From Bacillus sp. CH30_1T (lineage in GTDB: Bacteria > Bacillota > Bacilli > Bacillales > Bacillaceae_B), in contig NZ_VTUY01000006.1 of the NCBI RefSeq assembly GCF_008364765.1, forward strand, positions 179,169-243,168: 64,000 nucleotides of DNA, given 5' to 3'. Under the pieces are notes generated by a model. It saw only the letters and a program-made list of their open reading frames with translations, searched no databases and was not told the origin of the DNA. Shown piece after piece: positions 22,800 through 31,879 of the stretch (its first letter is position 1; every line of letters begins with the position of its first letter). Position numbers and translations under genes: made by a program.

Positions 22800-23588
22800 A
22801 TGAACTATTCAATTGCTTCGTATTCATTTAACGGACTAATCAAACAAGGGAAAATGGATGTTTTTGGTTATCTGGAAAGTGTGAAATATCGGTATCATCT
22901 TAACTCAGCAGATATTTGGAACATGATGCTAACCAGCTTTGATGAGGATTACTTGAAAAAAATAAAAGAAGCTATGGATGAAAAGGAAATGGATCTAGCT
23001 AATCTGTGCGTGGATTGCGCTGAAGTATGGGATCCAGACACAGAAGCGAGGGAAAAATGGTATCAAAATGCGTTGGGGAATTTGCGAGCTGCAGAAATCC
23101 TGGGAGCTCGTACCGTTCGTATTGATATGGGCGGAAGGGATTTAGAGATGACGGATGAACAGTTTGAATATACTGTGAAACGTTATCAAGAATATGCGAA
23201 AATCGCACATGATTGCGGGTTTATGGTTGGTCCCGAAAATCATTGGGGAGCTTCAAGAGTACCAGAAAATATTCGAAAAGTTTACGAGGCTGTAGATCAT
23301 CCGTCTTTTGGAATCCTACTGCATTTTGATAATTGGGACGTAGACAAAGAAAATGGGGATCGACTTTGCGCAAAATATGCGTTCCACACCCATTTAGCTG
23401 CATGGGTGATACCGGATTGCCAAGACAAACTGAAAATTCTACAGGATGTCGGCTATCAAGGGTACCTTGGGATCGAACATCACTCCGGTAAAAACGAATA
23501 CAGCCAGGTGGAATGGCAGCTTGCGACAGCTCGAAACACTTGGAGAAACATGCAATTGAATAGGATTGAAGAGGGGGCTATCATCTAA
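22800..23588 (+). CDS. Sugar phosphate isomerase/epimerase, xylose isomerase-like TIM barrel
   Basis: A 262-residue protein of the AP-endonuclease-2/xylose-isomerase-like superfamily. Metal-binding candidates are Glu in G-P-E-N-H-W, His in F-H-T-H-L and Glu in G-I-E-H-H. Relatives include IolE/IolI-type inosose dehydratases and isomerases and various ketose epimerases; the exact substrate is not clear. I start at ATG 22800 because the preceding GGAGGGG is its ribosome binding site; an in-frame ATG at 22785 lies upstream of that site. Its TAA overlaps the ATG of the dehydrogenase gene by one base, so the two are coupled. Confidence 0.85.
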   Translation: MNYSIASYSFNGLIKQGKMDVFGYLESVKYRYHLNSADIWNMMLTSFDEDYLKKIKEAMDEKEMDLANLCVDCAEVWDPDTEAREKWYQNALGNLRAAEILGARTVRIDMGGRDLEMTDEQFEYTVKRYQEYAKIAHDCGFMVGPENHWGASRVPENIRKVYEAVDHPSFGILLHFDNWDVDKENGDRLCAKYAFHTHLAAWVIPDCQDKLKILQDVGYQGYLGIEHHSGKNEYSQVEWQLATARNTWRNMQLNRIEEGAII

Positions 23589-24733
23589 TGAAAAAAATTC
23601 GGATTGGAATCATTGGGGTCGGTATCATCGGGAAAACTCATTTAGATAACTATGCGAAATTGGATGGGGCAGAAGTTGTAGCTATCTGTGATCTTAACGA
23701 GAATGAACTAAAACAGGTAGCAGAAAGATACAGCATTCCCCATACGTATACGGATTATAGCGAAATGCTGAAACGTGACGATCTTGATGCGGTCGATGTC
23801 TGTCTCCATAATAACCTTCACGCTCCGATTACAATTGAGGCATTGGAGGCTGGTAAACACGTGTATTGTGAAAAACCGATCGCCGGTTCGTACTTGGACG
23901 GTAAGCGAATGGTAGATACAGCAAAAGAATACGGAAAAAAATTGCACATCCAATTAAGCTTCCTGTACTCAAAAGAAACGAAAGCAGCTAAATCATTAAT
24001 AGATGACGGGAAGCTTGGGACCCTATACCATGCCCGGTCCACTGGTTTTAGACGGCGAGGACGTCCTTTTGTAGATGGTTACGGGACAAAGGAATTTCTT
24101 CAGAAGAAAGTGGCTTCCGGGGGAGCTTTGTTCGACATGGGAGTGTATCGTATCTCACAAATTCTTTATTTAATGAATATGCCTAAAGTCAATACGATTA
24201 CCGGAAAAACGTACCAGGAAGTTGATATGGACGAAAAAAGGAGGCAGACCAGCGGTTTTGATGTAGAGGAACTCGGTGTAGGCTTTGTCAGATTTGAGGA
24301 TGGCATAACGTTGGACATAATAGAATCTTGGGCAATTCATCTTAATGGGTTTGAAGGCAGCTATCTTGTAGGTAACCAAGGTGGAATCCAATTTCCAGGT
24401 TACACAAATGGAGTGAGCACCCCATTTAGCTACCATACATCAATATGTGATATCGATATGGACGGAACCTTTGATTTAGGGGCAGCGGACTACAGATGGC
24501 ATCAACTGCAAGAGAATACCGATGCCTATGATTCATCTCAACATCATTGGATTGCTGCACTCCAAGGCAGGGTTGAATTGTTGCCAACAGCAGAAATTGC
24601 CCTTCAAACCATGTTGATTAGTGAAGGGATTTACCTGTCGAATCTCTTAGATAGAGAGGTAACGGCTGAAGAAGTTATTTCCAAGTCAAAGACTCAAGTT
24701 TTAAAATCTAGTAATTTAATGATAAAAAAATAA
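23588..24733 (+). CDS. Gfo/Idh/MocA-family oxidoreductase
   Basis: A 381-residue NAD(P)-dependent sugar or cyclitol dehydrogenase. The N-terminal Rossmann fold starts I-G-I-I-G-V-G-I-I-G-K-T-H (about residues 5-17), and the family signature C-E-K-P-I-A-G follows near residue 95. The C-terminal domain of about 240 residues supplies the substrate site. TAATG overlap with the isomerase gene points to a shared pathway for a rare sugar, sugar acid or inositol. A second family member lies at 26718. The product could be a ketose or inosose passed to the isomerase. Confidence 0.88.
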   Translation: MKKIRIGIIGVGIIGKTHLDNYAKLDGAEVVAICDLNENELKQVAERYSIPHTYTDYSEMLKRDDLDAVDVCLHNNLHAPITIEALEAGKHVYCEKPIAGSYLDGKRMVDTAKEYGKKLHIQLSFLYSKETKAAKSLIDDGKLGTLYHARSTGFRRRGRPFVDGYGTKEFLQKKVASGGALFDMGVYRISQILYLMNMPKVNTITGKTYQEVDMDEKRRQTSGFDVEELGVGFVRFEDGITLDIIESWAIHLNGFEGSYLVGNQGGIQFPGYTNGVSTPFSYHTSICDIDMDGTFDLGAADYRWHQLQENTDAYDSSQHHWIAALQGRVELLPTAEIALQTMLISEGIYLSNLLDREVTAEEVISKSKTQVLKSSNLMIKK

Positions 24734-24746
24734 ATTCCTAATGAAT

Positions 24747-24760
24747 TGTAAGCGATTTCA
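24747..24760. promoter_or_regulatory. Candidate CcpA cre site
   Basis: TGTAAGCGATTTCA matches the cre consensus TGWAANCGNTNWCA at every specified position. It lies 13 bases after the dehydrogenase stop and 436 bases before the binding-protein gene. This fits carbon catabolite control of the sugar cluster, though the distance is long. Confidence 0.55.
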
Positions 24761-24788
24761 ACATAAAGTATCGTGGTTTTACTAATAG

Positions 24789-24921
24789 GCTCTTTTCGCA
24801 AAGATTGTTGTTTTAACGGCCGAGCCTCCTCTACTTAGCAGAACGGGGTCTCGGCACGTTCGAAATCCGCCGGAGTCTATGCAGTTTCCCTCACCATCAA
24901 TAAGAAAATTCGTGACAGAGC
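24789..24921. repeat. Dispersed palindromic element, copy 5, damaged
   Basis: The right end GCAGTTTCCCTCACCATC and TGACAGAGC matches copy 2 closely, and the centre CGGCCGAGCCTCCTC with GGGGTCTCGGCACG is intact. The left arm has been replaced by another sequence beginning GCTCTTTTCGCAAAG, a phrase that recurs near 34815. The remainder of the gap from 24734 to 25196 holds only the cre-like site. Confidence 0.8.
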
Positions 24922-25196
24922 TTTATCGGGACAGAAAAATAAACTAATTGAAAACAGCATTTCAAAAAGGTTTTTTGGGGTCTTTACATATCCAAGCAGA
25001 AATCAACGGTCACGAATATACCTGAAACAACAACCTCTTAGAAAGCAACTTACTAATAAAAGAGTTGTTGTGATGATATCTTTTCCAATTAATAGGTGAG
25101 GAGCTTAGATAAGAGATAACGAAGATATTCAAAGCATTTTTTTCCGGACCTATTGAACATCCTTTAATTCATAACAAAACAAAGGGGTATCAGTCT

Positions 25197-26558
25197 ATGA
25201 AACTGTTTAAGTCTTGGGTGGCAATATTAACAATCATTATGTTTCTTATCGGTTGCAGCAGTAAAGATACATTAAATGAAAGTAAAGAAGATAAAGAAGT
25301 AACCATCTCTTATGCAAGCTGGAATGTAGGCACAGAAGAAGAAAAGAATATTGAGAGGTTGATGATTGAAGAATTCGAAGAAAAATATCCACATATCAAA
25401 GTAGAGATTGATGATTCTATCCCAAATGAAAAATGGAACGATGGATTAGCAGCTGCCGCAAGTTCAAATAAAATGCCAGATGTCTTTATGCTTTCACAGA
25501 TTCCTACAGGCATAGCAAATGAATGGCTTTTAGATCTTACCGATTTAGCAGCTGACGATGAAGATTTTGCAAAAGTTCCTGAAGTGGTTCGAGAATCTGC
25601 AACGTACGATGACATTCTTTATGCATTACCAGCAGGACAACAATTCTTGGGGTATTTTGTAAATAAAGATTTATTTAATCAAGAGAATTTAAATGTCCCG
25701 GAAAATGGTTTGAGCATGAATGAATTTGCTGATTCTGTTAGAAATATTACGAATATCAGATCAGGACAGGTGGGACTCAATAACCCTTTAGCCATACTTG
25801 ACTGGTACCCGGCAGCAGTAAGTGAAACCTTGGGGTGGTATACATACACAGAGGAAGGATATCACTTAGATAGCAAAGAATTTATTAATGGCTTGAATTT
25901 GACTAAGAATATTGTAACGAATAATTATTCCTTTGAATCTTTGACCGATGAACAAAAAAGTAACTTTAATGGAGAAAATCCAGGTGAAGTTTGGGCTTCC
26001 GGTGGCATGGGTCTCGTATGGGATGGAACATGGGCACTCTCTAACTACGAGAATAATCTTGAATTTGATTGGGATTTCATTGGAATTCCTGGTGGGAGAA
26101 CAGTTGTTGCAAATGATTATATGGGAATTTCAAAAACTACGAAACATTCAGAGGAAGCATATTTATTAATAAAGTGGATGTCTTTTGGAAAAGAAGGATA
26201 TTTAAAACGTATTGAAATTGCTGTAGAAGAAGACAAAGTATTAAATGGTTTACCGGTAACTACTGATGAAGATGTATTGGATGCTTACTTTGAGATTCAA
26301 GATCTTCCCGGATTACGTGCTGCATATGAAAACTTAGAAAAAGGTGTTATTGAGCCAGTTAAAGCAGTTCCAGGATATGTACAGTCTAGATGGGAGGCTC
26401 CTACAGGGGTAGGCATTGAGGGTAATCCGAATGCAAATATTCATGGTCTTCTGGAAGCTTCTGTAGAAGGTGAAATAAAGATTGAAGACTTTATTTCTCA
26501 AATAAATAAATTAGCAAATCTGAAGTATCAAGAGGGCAATGAAGCGATTGGTCAATAA
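25197..26558 (+). CDS. Extracellular sugar-binding lipoprotein of an ABC transporter
   Basis: A 453-residue family 1 solute-binding protein. The signal peptide ends in the lipobox L-I-G-C (cysteine near residue 20), so the mature protein is membrane-anchored. The mature part begins with a strand containing E-V-T-I-S-Y-A-S-W, typical of oligosaccharide-binding proteins. It presents a sugar ligand to membrane permeases, but no MsmF/MsmG-like permease or ATPase gene is adjacent, so it is an orphan that must use permeases encoded elsewhere or is a remnant. The ATG follows AAAGGGG with moderate spacing. Its neighbours are Gfo/Idh/MocA dehydrogenases. Confidence 0.9.
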   Translation: MKLFKSWVAILTIIMFLIGCSSKDTLNESKEDKEVTISYASWNVGTEEEKNIERLMIEEFEEKYPHIKVEIDDSIPNEKWNDGLAAAASSNKMPDVFMLSQIPTGIANEWLLDLTDLAADDEDFAKVPEVVRESATYDDILYALPAGQQFLGYFVNKDLFNQENLNVPENGLSMNEFADSVRNITNIRSGQVGLNNPLAILDWYPAAVSETLGWYTYTEEGYHLDSKEFINGLNLTKNIVTNNYSFESLTDEQKSNFNGENPGEVWASGGMGLVWDGTWALSNYENNLEFDWDFIGIPGGRTVVANDYMGISKTTKHSEEAYLLIKWMSFGKEGYLKRIEIAVEEDKVLNGLPVTTDEDVLDAYFEIQDLPGLRAAYENLEKGVIEPVKAVPGYVQSRWEAPTGVGIEGNPNANIHGLLEASVEGEIKIEDFISQINKLANLKYQEGNEAIGQ

Positions 26559-26717
26559 TAGGGATAGTAAGATTGCAGTCTCTTTACTCTTAAAGAAGTA
26601 TAAGTATTTTATATAGGAACGCATTTATTTTGTATTGGATGCGCGTATAACATGCAACCATTATTAAATAATTTACTTATTCCACAATAACTAAATAAGA
26701 TGGGGAGGAACAGGAAT

Positions 26718-27758
26718 ATGAGTAAGTTAAAAGTAGGAGTTATTGGGTGTGGAAGTATTGCAAAATTCCGTCATTTGCCAGAATATAAGATAAATAAAGA
26801 TGTAGAGATTGTTGTGGTTTGTGATATTATCGCGGAGCGTGCAGAGAAAATGGCTGAAGAATACGGTGCTAAAGCATTTACCGATCTCAATGAAGTATTG
26901 AAGCTGGATGACATTGATGCGATCAGCGTCTGTTTGCCAAACTACCTGCACGCACCTGTATCCATTGATGCATTGAATGCAGGAAAACATGTACTTTGTG
27001 AAAAGCCTATGGCTACTTCAAAAGAAGAAGCGGAAACGATGATTGAAGCAGCGAAAGTAAATGATAAAAAGCTTATGATTGCGCATAATCAACGTTTTGT
27101 TGCTTCTCATAAAAAAGCGAAAGAAATTATTGATAGTGGCAAGCTTGGAAAAATCTACAGCTTTAAAACCACATTCGGTCATCCAGGCCCTGAAGGTTGG
27201 AGTGTAGATGGGGCAGGAAGCTGGTTCTTTCAAAAAGACAAGGCCTTTATCGGTGCAATGGGTGACCTTGGAGTTCATAAAGCAGATTTATTACGTTATT
27301 TGCTTGGAGAGTTTACCGAAGTAGGAGCATTCATTGAAACGAACGCGAAGCAAAAAACAGATGTAGATGACAACGCTGTATGTATTTTACGTACAGAAAA
27401 AGGCATCATTGGAACACTTGCCGCAAGCTGGGCTTATGTTTCTGGTGGGGATAATTCGACCATTATTTACGGGGAAAAAGGTATACTGAGATTAGAAGCT
27501 GATCCTGAATACTCACTGATCGAAGAGTATCGGGATGGAAGCACCGTATATCATAAGCTCGATAAGATTCAGACAAATGAGGAAGGCGGACAGAATACCT
27601 CTAATGTCATTAACCATTTTGTTGAAAGTATTATAGAAAATAAAGAACCACTTATTTGTGGCGAAGAGGGAATGAAATCGCTACAGATTATTTTAGCAGC
27701 ACTTGAGTCACATGAAATGAATCGAATTGTTTCCTTGAAGAAGGAAATGTTTGCGTAA
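26718..27758 (+). CDS. Gfo/Idh/MocA-family oxidoreductase, second copy
   Basis: A 346-residue NAD(P)-dependent dehydrogenase with G-V-I-G-C-G-S-I-A in the Rossmann loop and the signature C-E-K-P-M-A-T near residue 96. It belongs to the same family as the protein at 23588 but shows only domain-level resemblance, so it probably acts on a different step or substrate. I choose ATG 26718 behind GGGGAGGAACAGG; a start at 26700 lies upstream of this site. It is followed by a bidirectional terminator and ends the sugar cluster. Confidence 0.88.
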   Translation: MSKLKVGVIGCGSIAKFRHLPEYKINKDVEIVVVCDIIAERAEKMAEEYGAKAFTDLNEVLKLDDIDAISVCLPNYLHAPVSIDALNAGKHVLCEKPMATSKEEAETMIEAAKVNDKKLMIAHNQRFVASHKKAKEIIDSGKLGKIYSFKTTFGHPGPEGWSVDGAGSWFFQKDKAFIGAMGDLGVHKADLLRYLLGEFTEVGAFIETNAKQKTDVDDNAVCILRTEKGIIGTLAASWAYVSGGDNSTIIYGEKGILRLEADPEYSLIEEYRDGSTVYHKLDKIQTNEEGGQNTSNVINHFVESIIENKEPLICGEEGMKSLQIILAALESHEMNRIVSLKKEMFA

Positions 27759-27821
27759 TTAAAAGGGTTTATATAATTTTTTGTTTAAAGTTTTTATTAG
27801 AATCCTACAACCATACGCCAT

Positions 27822-27862
27822 AAACAATCCATTTGAATTTTTTTCAAAATGGATTGTTTTCA
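27822..27862. terminator. Bidirectional terminator
   Basis: AAACAATCCATTT and AAATGGATTGTTT flank a T-rich loop, with T residues on one side and A residues on the other. It serves the dehydrogenase on plus and can serve the small gene on minus. Confidence 0.85.
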
Positions 27863-27902
27863 TGTGTGATTAAATAAGGTTCGTTACGGTCCTTTTATCA
27901 AA

Positions 27903-28070
27903 CTATATTTCAATATCATCAACATTTGTTGCATTTTTAGACATATCTTCATCCATCATGATGGTTTCCTTTGGTAAGGAAGGGTCGAAGTATGGGGGAT
28001 GTTGTTCGGAATGCTTAGTCTCATCTTTGTTGAATTGATTCTTTTCCTTGTGGTACTGTTGGATTGACAT
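27903..28070 (-). CDS. Small hydrophilic protein, 55 residues
   Basis: I do not recognise this protein. The minus strand has GAGGTG followed after six bases by an ATG at 28070 (two further ATG codons directly precede it) and an open frame of 55 codons ending in TAG. The product is highly charged and rich in Lys, Glu, Asp, Gln and His, with an acidic C-terminus and no hydrophobic segment, and is probably disordered. The strong ribosome binding site, the placement between a bidirectional terminator and the divergent PAP2 gene, and the lack of any overlapping gene argue that it is real. Confidence 0.6.
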   Translation of the reverse strand: MSIQQYHKEKNQFNKDETKHSEQHPPYFDPSLPKETIMMDEDMSKNATNVDDIEI

Positions 28071-28290
28071 CATCATCACCTCATATTTATGTATTTGCTT
28101 TCCAATTTAAATTTCCCCATTTTAATTCTTTCTATGTGGAGAATGTCAATCTTACTAAAGAGAGTATGAATGGACTAAAAAAATTTAATCATTTCAATGC
28201 ACTTATCCCAGAGAATTCTTTTATCGATCATACATATTTCTTGCTTAAAAGGGAATTTTATTTGTATCCCTGAAAAAAGGAGATTCTCTT

Positions 28291-28809
28291 ATGGACTACA
28301 AAGTATTTAAGGCAATCAATCTGCTTTCTGGCCGGTGTTCTCCCATTGACTTTATGATGATCTTCTTTTCAAAAAAGATTCGATATGTGTATATTATTGT
28401 TTTGATTTTCATGTGGTTTAGAAATGATTATTATAGAAAAGTTTCTCTTAATGCAGTTATGTCTTCGGGAATTACTTTGCTTCTTCACGCTTTGATTAAG
28501 TTTTTTTACTTTAAACCACGTCCGTTTGTGAAACATCGGGTCGGCATACTCATTCCCTCAAAGTTAGATTCTTCATTTCCAAGTAAGCATACTTTACTGG
28601 CATTTGCCGTTTCTACTTCCATCTTTCTTTATGATCGTGTCCTTGGTTCAATCATGTGGGTATTATCTGTGTTGACAGGTTTTTCTCGTATTTGGGTGGG
28701 ACATCATTTTCCATCTGATATTATCGGAAGTGCTATTATGGCCACCATGACAAGCATGGTAGTGGGTAAAACTGCTGGTGAATTTACCGATAAAGGAACA
28801 CAGCACTGA
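28291..28809 (+). CDS. PAP2-family membrane phosphatase, BcrC-like
   Basis: A 172-residue membrane protein with the three PAP2 motifs: K-P-R-P-F, then P-S-K-H (in place of the commoner P-S-G-H), then S-R-I-W-V-G-H-H-F-P-S-D. Four to five hydrophobic helices are visible. Homologues such as BcrC and YodM dephosphorylate undecaprenyl pyrophosphate or phosphatidylglycerol phosphate at the outer face of the membrane. This recycles the cell-wall lipid carrier and can give bacitracin resistance. The ATG follows AAAAAAGGAGATT. Its neighbours give no functional hint. Confidence 0.88.
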   Translation: MDYKVFKAINLLSGRCSPIDFMMIFFSKKIRYVYIIVLIFMWFRNDYYRKVSLNAVMSSGITLLLHALIKFFYFKPRPFVKHRVGILIPSKLDSSFPSKHTLLAFAVSTSIFLYDRVLGSIMWVLSVLTGFSRIWVGHHFPSDIIGSAIMATMTSMVVGKTAGEFTDKGTQH

Positions 28810-28868
28810 GTGAAGATTCGTTTCATTGGCGTAGAAAATATAATATAAGAAATAAGCAACTGCATAAC

Positions 28869-28905
28869 AAAACCTCTCATCGTTCAACTGCGATGAGAGG
28901 TTTAT
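28869..28905. terminator. Bidirectional terminator between convergent genes
   Basis: AAACCTCTCATCG and CGATGAGAGGTTT form a 13 bp perfect stem with an 8 base loop between the PAP2 gene and the minus-strand membrane protein gene. Confidence 0.9.
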
Positions 28906-28918
28906 TTCTTGCAATGAC

Positions 28919-29410
28919 CTATAAACTTTCCAATTCCTCATCCTTTTTAACCCTGTCGGAAAAAACTTTCTCATAACAATACTGAAATCCATACATCAAT
29001 ACCGATTTTAATAAAAAGAGTAATGACAGTTGTATCCTTGTAAACCTGATCAGAGTGACATATCCGATTTTCTTGAACCAATTCAACATGAAGATGGTAA
29101 AAAAAGAATCAACAATCAAATTAACTAGAAAATAGATCGAGAATTTCCCGTAAGTGTATTTAAAAATCCAAAATGATCCAACAAAAAAAGGACCTAGAAT
29201 CAATGGCAGTTCAGCCAATACATTCGGTTTTATGGAAAAAGGGAACCACCACCATTTCCTCCGGGTAGCTAATATGCCCTCTGCTACTAAATATACGCAC
29301 ATAAATAGTGTGCCGGGTAGAAATCTTTTTAACGTTTTTTTGCGCAGAAGTGGAAGGGACAACCAGGGGAGCAAGGTCATTAACGTAATCAGTTGTTTTC
29401 TATTCTTCAT
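28919..29410 (-). CDS. Hypothetical integral membrane protein
   Basis: A 163-residue protein with about four hydrophobic stretches (near 9-22, 32-46, 66-84 and 90-108, with a further segment near 128-142) separated by basic loops including R-R-K-W-W-W. No catalytic motif is visible. Similar small uncharacterised membrane proteins occur widely in Bacillaceae, but I cannot assign a family name with confidence. The ATG follows AAAGGGTG. It converges with the PAP2 gene and diverges from the DUF2935 gene. Confidence 0.7.
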   Translation of the reverse strand: MKNRKQLITLMTLLPWLSLPLLRKKTLKRFLPGTLFMCVYLVAEGILATRRKWWWFPFSIKPNVLAELPLILGPFFVGSFWIFKYTYGKFSIYFLVNLIVDSFFTIFMLNWFKKIGYVTLIRFTRIQLSLLFLLKSVLMYGFQYCYEKVFSDRVKKDEELESL

Positions 29411-29570
29411 AGAAGGACACCCTTTTCATCATAGTGGTAAATATATTCTTCCTTTTTTATGAAAAATTTATGTATCTTCGTGCACGATTCTTTAATCTAA
29501 CGGTAGTTTAAAGGAAGTCCTTCTTTTTTAACAACTATTAAAATATATAATATAAAAAGGAGGTAAAGAG

Positions 29571-30398
29571 GTGGCTAATCAAATGATCACGACATGGGAG
29601 GAGCACTTATTCTGGCTTGAAGTATTACAGGATCATGCTTATTTCATCAGAGACCACTTATCTGCAGCTGAAGTAGAGTATGTGGATGTTTCACAGCAGT
29701 ACATTCGACTATTTGGGGAGCTTATCGACCAATTAAACCGCGTTCCGCGTACAGCAGACCACCAGGATGAAACCATGGTTCAGTTTTCAAATAAAGTGTG
29801 GCCAGTGGCCAAAGGCTATTTCGAATTTGAAGGAATACTGCAATCTTTAAGGATCGATAATAAAGTTAATCTTAATTTATCCCCTACCTACCTAAACGGC
29901 ACGCTTGCAGAAAATCAGGAATACTTGCGGTTTTTAGGGTATCTGCAGAAGGGGGAGGAGCCAGAGCCCCTTCCGTTGGTGGATTTGATGGATTTATGGC
30001 TTGAAGATCAGCTGGGGCACGCGGTATTATTTCAAAACATACTCGATCCCATTGAAATTAACGTGAGTAGGCAGGCAGAGGCTTATATTAACCAATATCA
30101 AGTGTATATCGTTCAAAATCGGCATCTGAAAGGATATCTCAGATTTAAACAGCCTGGTTTCGCCCGGCAGAGGGAATTTGCCTATGAAGTTGGTCAAACG
30201 ACTTTGGAAATGAGTCAGTATATCTCTGGAATGGTCATGAAGTATAATAAGAAAAAACTGCTGAATAAAACCACTCTCCGTTTTTTAGAGCATCATTTTC
30301 CAGAAACCTGTTATTTCATTAAAAAGCTCAGCGATTATTCTCCAAAGCTCAAGGAGGCGGCCGGTAATTGCTCCTTAAAAAGAGCTACCTATTTATAA
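29571..30398 (+). CDS. DUF2935 domain protein
   Basis: A 275-residue, mainly helical protein made of two similar halves. Both have a W-x-E-x-x-x-x-H pattern: E-E-H-L-F-W-L-E-V-L-Q-D-H-A-Y-F-I near residues 8-25, and L-W-L-E-D-Q-L-G-H-A-V-L-F near 140-152. This is the layout of the DUF2935 family, whose ferritin-like four-helix bundles keep His and Glu residues suited to binding a metal pair. The function is unknown. It begins with GTG at 29571 behind AAAAGGAGGTAAAGAG. It is followed by a terminator and appears monocistronic. Confidence 0.82.
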   Translation: MANQMITTWEEHLFWLEVLQDHAYFIRDHLSAAEVEYVDVSQQYIRLFGELIDQLNRVPRTADHQDETMVQFSNKVWPVAKGYFEFEGILQSLRIDNKVNLNLSPTYLNGTLAENQEYLRFLGYLQKGEEPEPLPLVDLMDLWLEDQLGHAVLFQNILDPIEINVSRQAEAYINQYQVYIVQNRHLKGYLRFKQPGFARQREFAYEVGQTTLEMSQYISGMVMKYNKKKLLNKTTLRFLEHHFPETCYFIKKLSDYSPKLKEAAGNCSLKRATYL

Positions 30399-30613
30399 TA
30401 GTTGTTAGAGGGTACTAGAAAAAGTAGTATTGGTATAAAGAGCCTATCACGGTAAGGAGTCATTCATATTCGGCAGCCCCACTTGCTACTTTGTTTTAAT
30501 AATCAGGAGGGAAGGTTCAAGGTTCATGGATATGAATGGATTCATAGAAGGTGAATTACAGTAGTAAGGTTTATACGAAAACTCATTATTCTAAATAATC
30601 AATTCGTAAAACG

Positions 30614-30656
30614 CTCTCAAAATTATTCTAAAATAATTTTGGGAGTTATTTTTTTG
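30614..30656 (+). terminator. Rho-independent terminator
   Basis: CTCTCAAAATTATT pairs with AATAATTTTGGGAG (one G-T pair) around a 4 base loop, followed by a T-rich tract. It lies 215 bases after the DUF2935 gene. The gap between 30399 and 30819 also holds a weak qox promoter candidate (TTGAGT at 30734, TAATAG at 30757, 17 base spacer). Confidence 0.85.
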
Positions 30657-30819
30657 TCCTTTGAGCATTTCTTTCCAACATTGTTACCGTTCTGTGAATA
30701 AACTTCGACGAAATTTCGAAAATCTGTTTAAAGTTGAGTGAAACAAGGGTACCTTTTAATAGAATTTGATAGTATAGGTCTACAGTGATAAATCCGACAT
30801 AAAGGAAGGTGATTTCCCT

Positions 30820-31863
30820 ATGTTTAATAAATTTAAGCCATACTTGATTGTGTTGATCAGTCTGGTTTCATTATTCTTCATCATTATTTTCAGTTCGGGA
30901 AGTGAAATGATCATTCTCGATCCGAAAGGGCCGGTAGGGGCCTTGCAGAAAGAACTGATCATGCTGTCAATCTACTATATGCTTGGCATTATGGTTGTCG
31001 TTCTTTCCTTCTTTACTGTTATTCTCCTAAAATATCGAAGCAGTAAAAAGGATAGTGATTACAAGCCCGAGATGCACGGGAGTACGAAATTAGAAATTAT
31101 ATGGACGCTTATTCCTGTACTGATTGTTATTGCCTTGTCTATCCCAAATACAAAGGCATTATATGAATTAAGGGAAGCTCCAAAAGCAACGGCTCATAAA
31201 GATCCGATTGTGATCCATGCCACTGCTGCGGATTGGAAGTGGATCTTCAGTTATCCGGAGGAAGGGATTGAGACCGTTAATTATATCAACGTTCCCGAGG
31301 ATCATCCGATTTTATTCAAAGTGACGGCTGCTGATTCCATGGCTTCTTTCTGGGTGCCGCAACTTGGCGGACAGATTTATGGAATGCCGGGAATGGTGAA
31401 TGATTTATACTTACAGGCTGATGAGCCGGGTACTTATGATGGAAGAAACTCAAACTTCACTGGTGAAGGAATGACACACCAAAAGTTTGATTTTGTTGCG
31501 TTAGAAGAAGATGAGTATGAAGAGTGGGTAAAAGATTCTCAGGAAAATGAACCGAAATTAACCGAAGAGACATATGAAAAACTCATGCTGCCTGACACGG
31601 TTGATAAAATGACCTTTTCATCCACTCATTTAGCCTTCGTTGACCATGGGAAGAATTCTGAATATGCCATGGCGATCCGTGAGAAATATGGAGTGGAAGC
31701 ATCTTCACATGGTGCGGATAAAGATGCTGAGTCAAGTCATGGAAATCACGGTGATCACGGAGACATGGGGGATCATGATAACCATGAAGGCATGAAAGAC
31801 CATGAAGACCATGAAAATGACGAACATAAAGACCACGAAAATAACGAAGGACATGAGCACTAA
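30820..31863 (+). CDS. qoxA: Quinol oxidase aa3, subunit II
   Basis: A 347-residue subunit of the menaquinol-oxidising heme aa3 terminal oxidase. Two N-terminal membrane helices (about 8-28 and 46-68) precede a cupredoxin-like periplasmic domain that lacks copper A ligands, as expected for quinol oxidases. Two features are odd. The lipobox cysteine present in the B. subtilis homologue is missing (S-S-G-S-E-M at the site). The last 45 residues form a His, Asp and Glu-rich tail with repeated G-D-H, H-E and K-D-H units, which could bind metal. The ATG follows AAGGAAGGTGAT. It is the first gene of qoxABCD. Confidence 0.95.
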   Translation: MFNKFKPYLIVLISLVSLFFIIIFSSGSEMIILDPKGPVGALQKELIMLSIYYMLGIMVVVLSFFTVILLKYRSSKKDSDYKPEMHGSTKLEIIWTLIPVLIVIALSIPNTKALYELREAPKATAHKDPIVIHATAADWKWIFSYPEEGIETVNYINVPEDHPILFKVTAADSMASFWVPQLGGQIYGMPGMVNDLYLQADEPGTYDGRNSNFTGEGMTHQKFDFVALEEDEYEEWVKDSQENEPKLTEETYEKLMLPDTVDKMTFSSTHLAFVDHGKNSEYAMAIREKYGVEASSHGADKDAESSHGNHGDHGDMGDHDNHEGMKDHEDHENDEHKDHENNEGHEH

Positions 31864-31879
31864 GAAAGGAGGACTCTAG

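Noticed and set aside
28064-28273. A 69-codon plus-strand frame upstream of the PAP2 gene
   Set aside because: It lacks a ribosome binding site and starts inside the better supported minus-strand small gene.
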